Below, piece by piece: positions 6,057-6,373 of a stretch of DNA of 6,373 bases. The translations under genes were made by a program, and so were the position numbers. Under the pieces are notes generated by a model that worked only from the letters and a program-made list of their open reading frames with translations, was not told where the DNA came from and did not search any database. Every line of letters starts with the position of its first letter. The first letter of the stretch is position 1. This DNA comes from Globobulimina sp. (taxonomy: Eukaryota > Foraminifera > Rotaliida). The DNA lies in NCBI GenBank assembly GCA_003354225.1, contig PIVH01000299.1, forward strand, positions 1-6,373. Direction: 5' to 3'.

Positions 6057-6110
6057 GGAATAATATTGCAAAACAATGATAATATTAATCATGCAATGTT
6101 TGTGTGATGA

Positions 6111-6373
6111 TCATATATAAGCACTTTGATTGTTATCATTTAGTGGCCCTTCAAAGTCCTCATTCTGCTCAACAGTTAGCATTGGATTTGATTCCTTTAC
6201 GACAATACTCCACATAAAATTGCATTGATTATTATTTTTAATTTTAAATTTATTTTTTAAATCATTTTTATTTGCAACGTGTTTACATAATATGTTGATA
6301 GTAACAATCCCATATTCTGCTAATTTTTCATATAATACAGATGGTATTCCATAATTGTTTTTAAAATTTTTTA
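6111..6373 (-). CDS. C-terminal end of an unrecognised protein, cut by the window edge
   Basis: The frame is open from the right edge (first full codon at 6371) to a TGA at 6113-6111, giving the last 86 residues. No start is in the window. The visible part begins NFKNNYGIPSVLYEKL, continues through a probably helical AEYGIVTINILCKHVANKND and a Lys/Asn stretch, then FMWSIVVKE, and ends in an acidic, Asn-rich tail finishing QSAYI. The pattern of helix, Gly-Ile and N-D-L loosely recalls SAM-like helical domains, but I cannot assign a family. Codon and residue use (Asn, Lys, Ile-rich) match the other genes. It has the same orientation as its neighbours. A chance open frame of this length in AT-rich DNA is possible but less likely given the balanced composition. 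Confidence 0.5.
   Translation of the reverse strand, partial: KNFKNNYGIPSVLYEKLAEYGIVTINILCKHVANKNDLKNKFKIKNNNQCNFMWSIVVKESNPMLTVEQNEDFEGPLNDNNQSAYI

Noticed and set aside
6113-6119. ATATATA as a TATA box for the lysine-rich gene
   Set aside because: It overlaps the last codons of the upstream gene, is about 150 bases from the preferred start, and such words are common in this AT-rich DNA.

Overview
The window looks like nuclear DNA from an AT-rich, gene-dense, flagellated single-celled eukaryote. The main reason is a near-complete axonemal WD40 gene (CFAP52/WDR16 type), a family known from organisms that build motile cilia or flagella. Supporting points are eukaryote-style asparagine and Ser/Pro/Gln-rich tracts, no bacterial ribosome-binding sites, and a perforin-type (MACPF) protein with a transmembrane anchor. 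The standard genetic code fits: TAA or TGA ends each gene, and 870 and 681 codons run without an internal TAA, TAG or TGA. That argues against ciliate-type codes. I cannot name the lineage. The Ser/Pro/Thr linker would suit a stramenopile or rhizarian-like protist, but this is only an impression.

Layout, all genes on the minus strand, so transcription runs from right to left. At the right edge (6111-6373) is the C-terminal end of an unrecognised protein. A 147-base gap with a perfect short hairpin follows, then a 69-residue lysine-rich protein (5754-5963) with an in-frame internal duplication. The 416-base spacer 5338-5753 is rich in TTTGT/ACAAA words, has five TGACAAA sites on both strands, nested inverted repeats, a 12-bp palindrome and an 8-bp tandem repeat next to the CFAP52 start. 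CFAP52 (3292-5337) is intron-free. The 526-base spacer 2766-3291 has a likely poly(A) signal for CFAP52 and, nearer the next gene, two families of direct repeats and a 13-bp palindrome containing an AP-1/GCN4-like core. The MACPF gene (153-2765) is also intron-free. The last 152 bases are its 3' flank.

Nothing shows that the four genes act in one pathway. CFAP52 belongs in the flagellar axoneme. The MACPF protein is predicted to be a type II membrane protein with a Ser/Pro/Gln stalk, a perforin-like domain and a Cys-rich C-terminal region outside the cytosol. The lysine-rich protein is probably nucleic-acid binding. The most unusual items are the membrane-anchored MACPF architecture and the structured repeats in the two long spacers. 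I found no RNA gene, mobile element, CRISPR array or clear multi-gene system.
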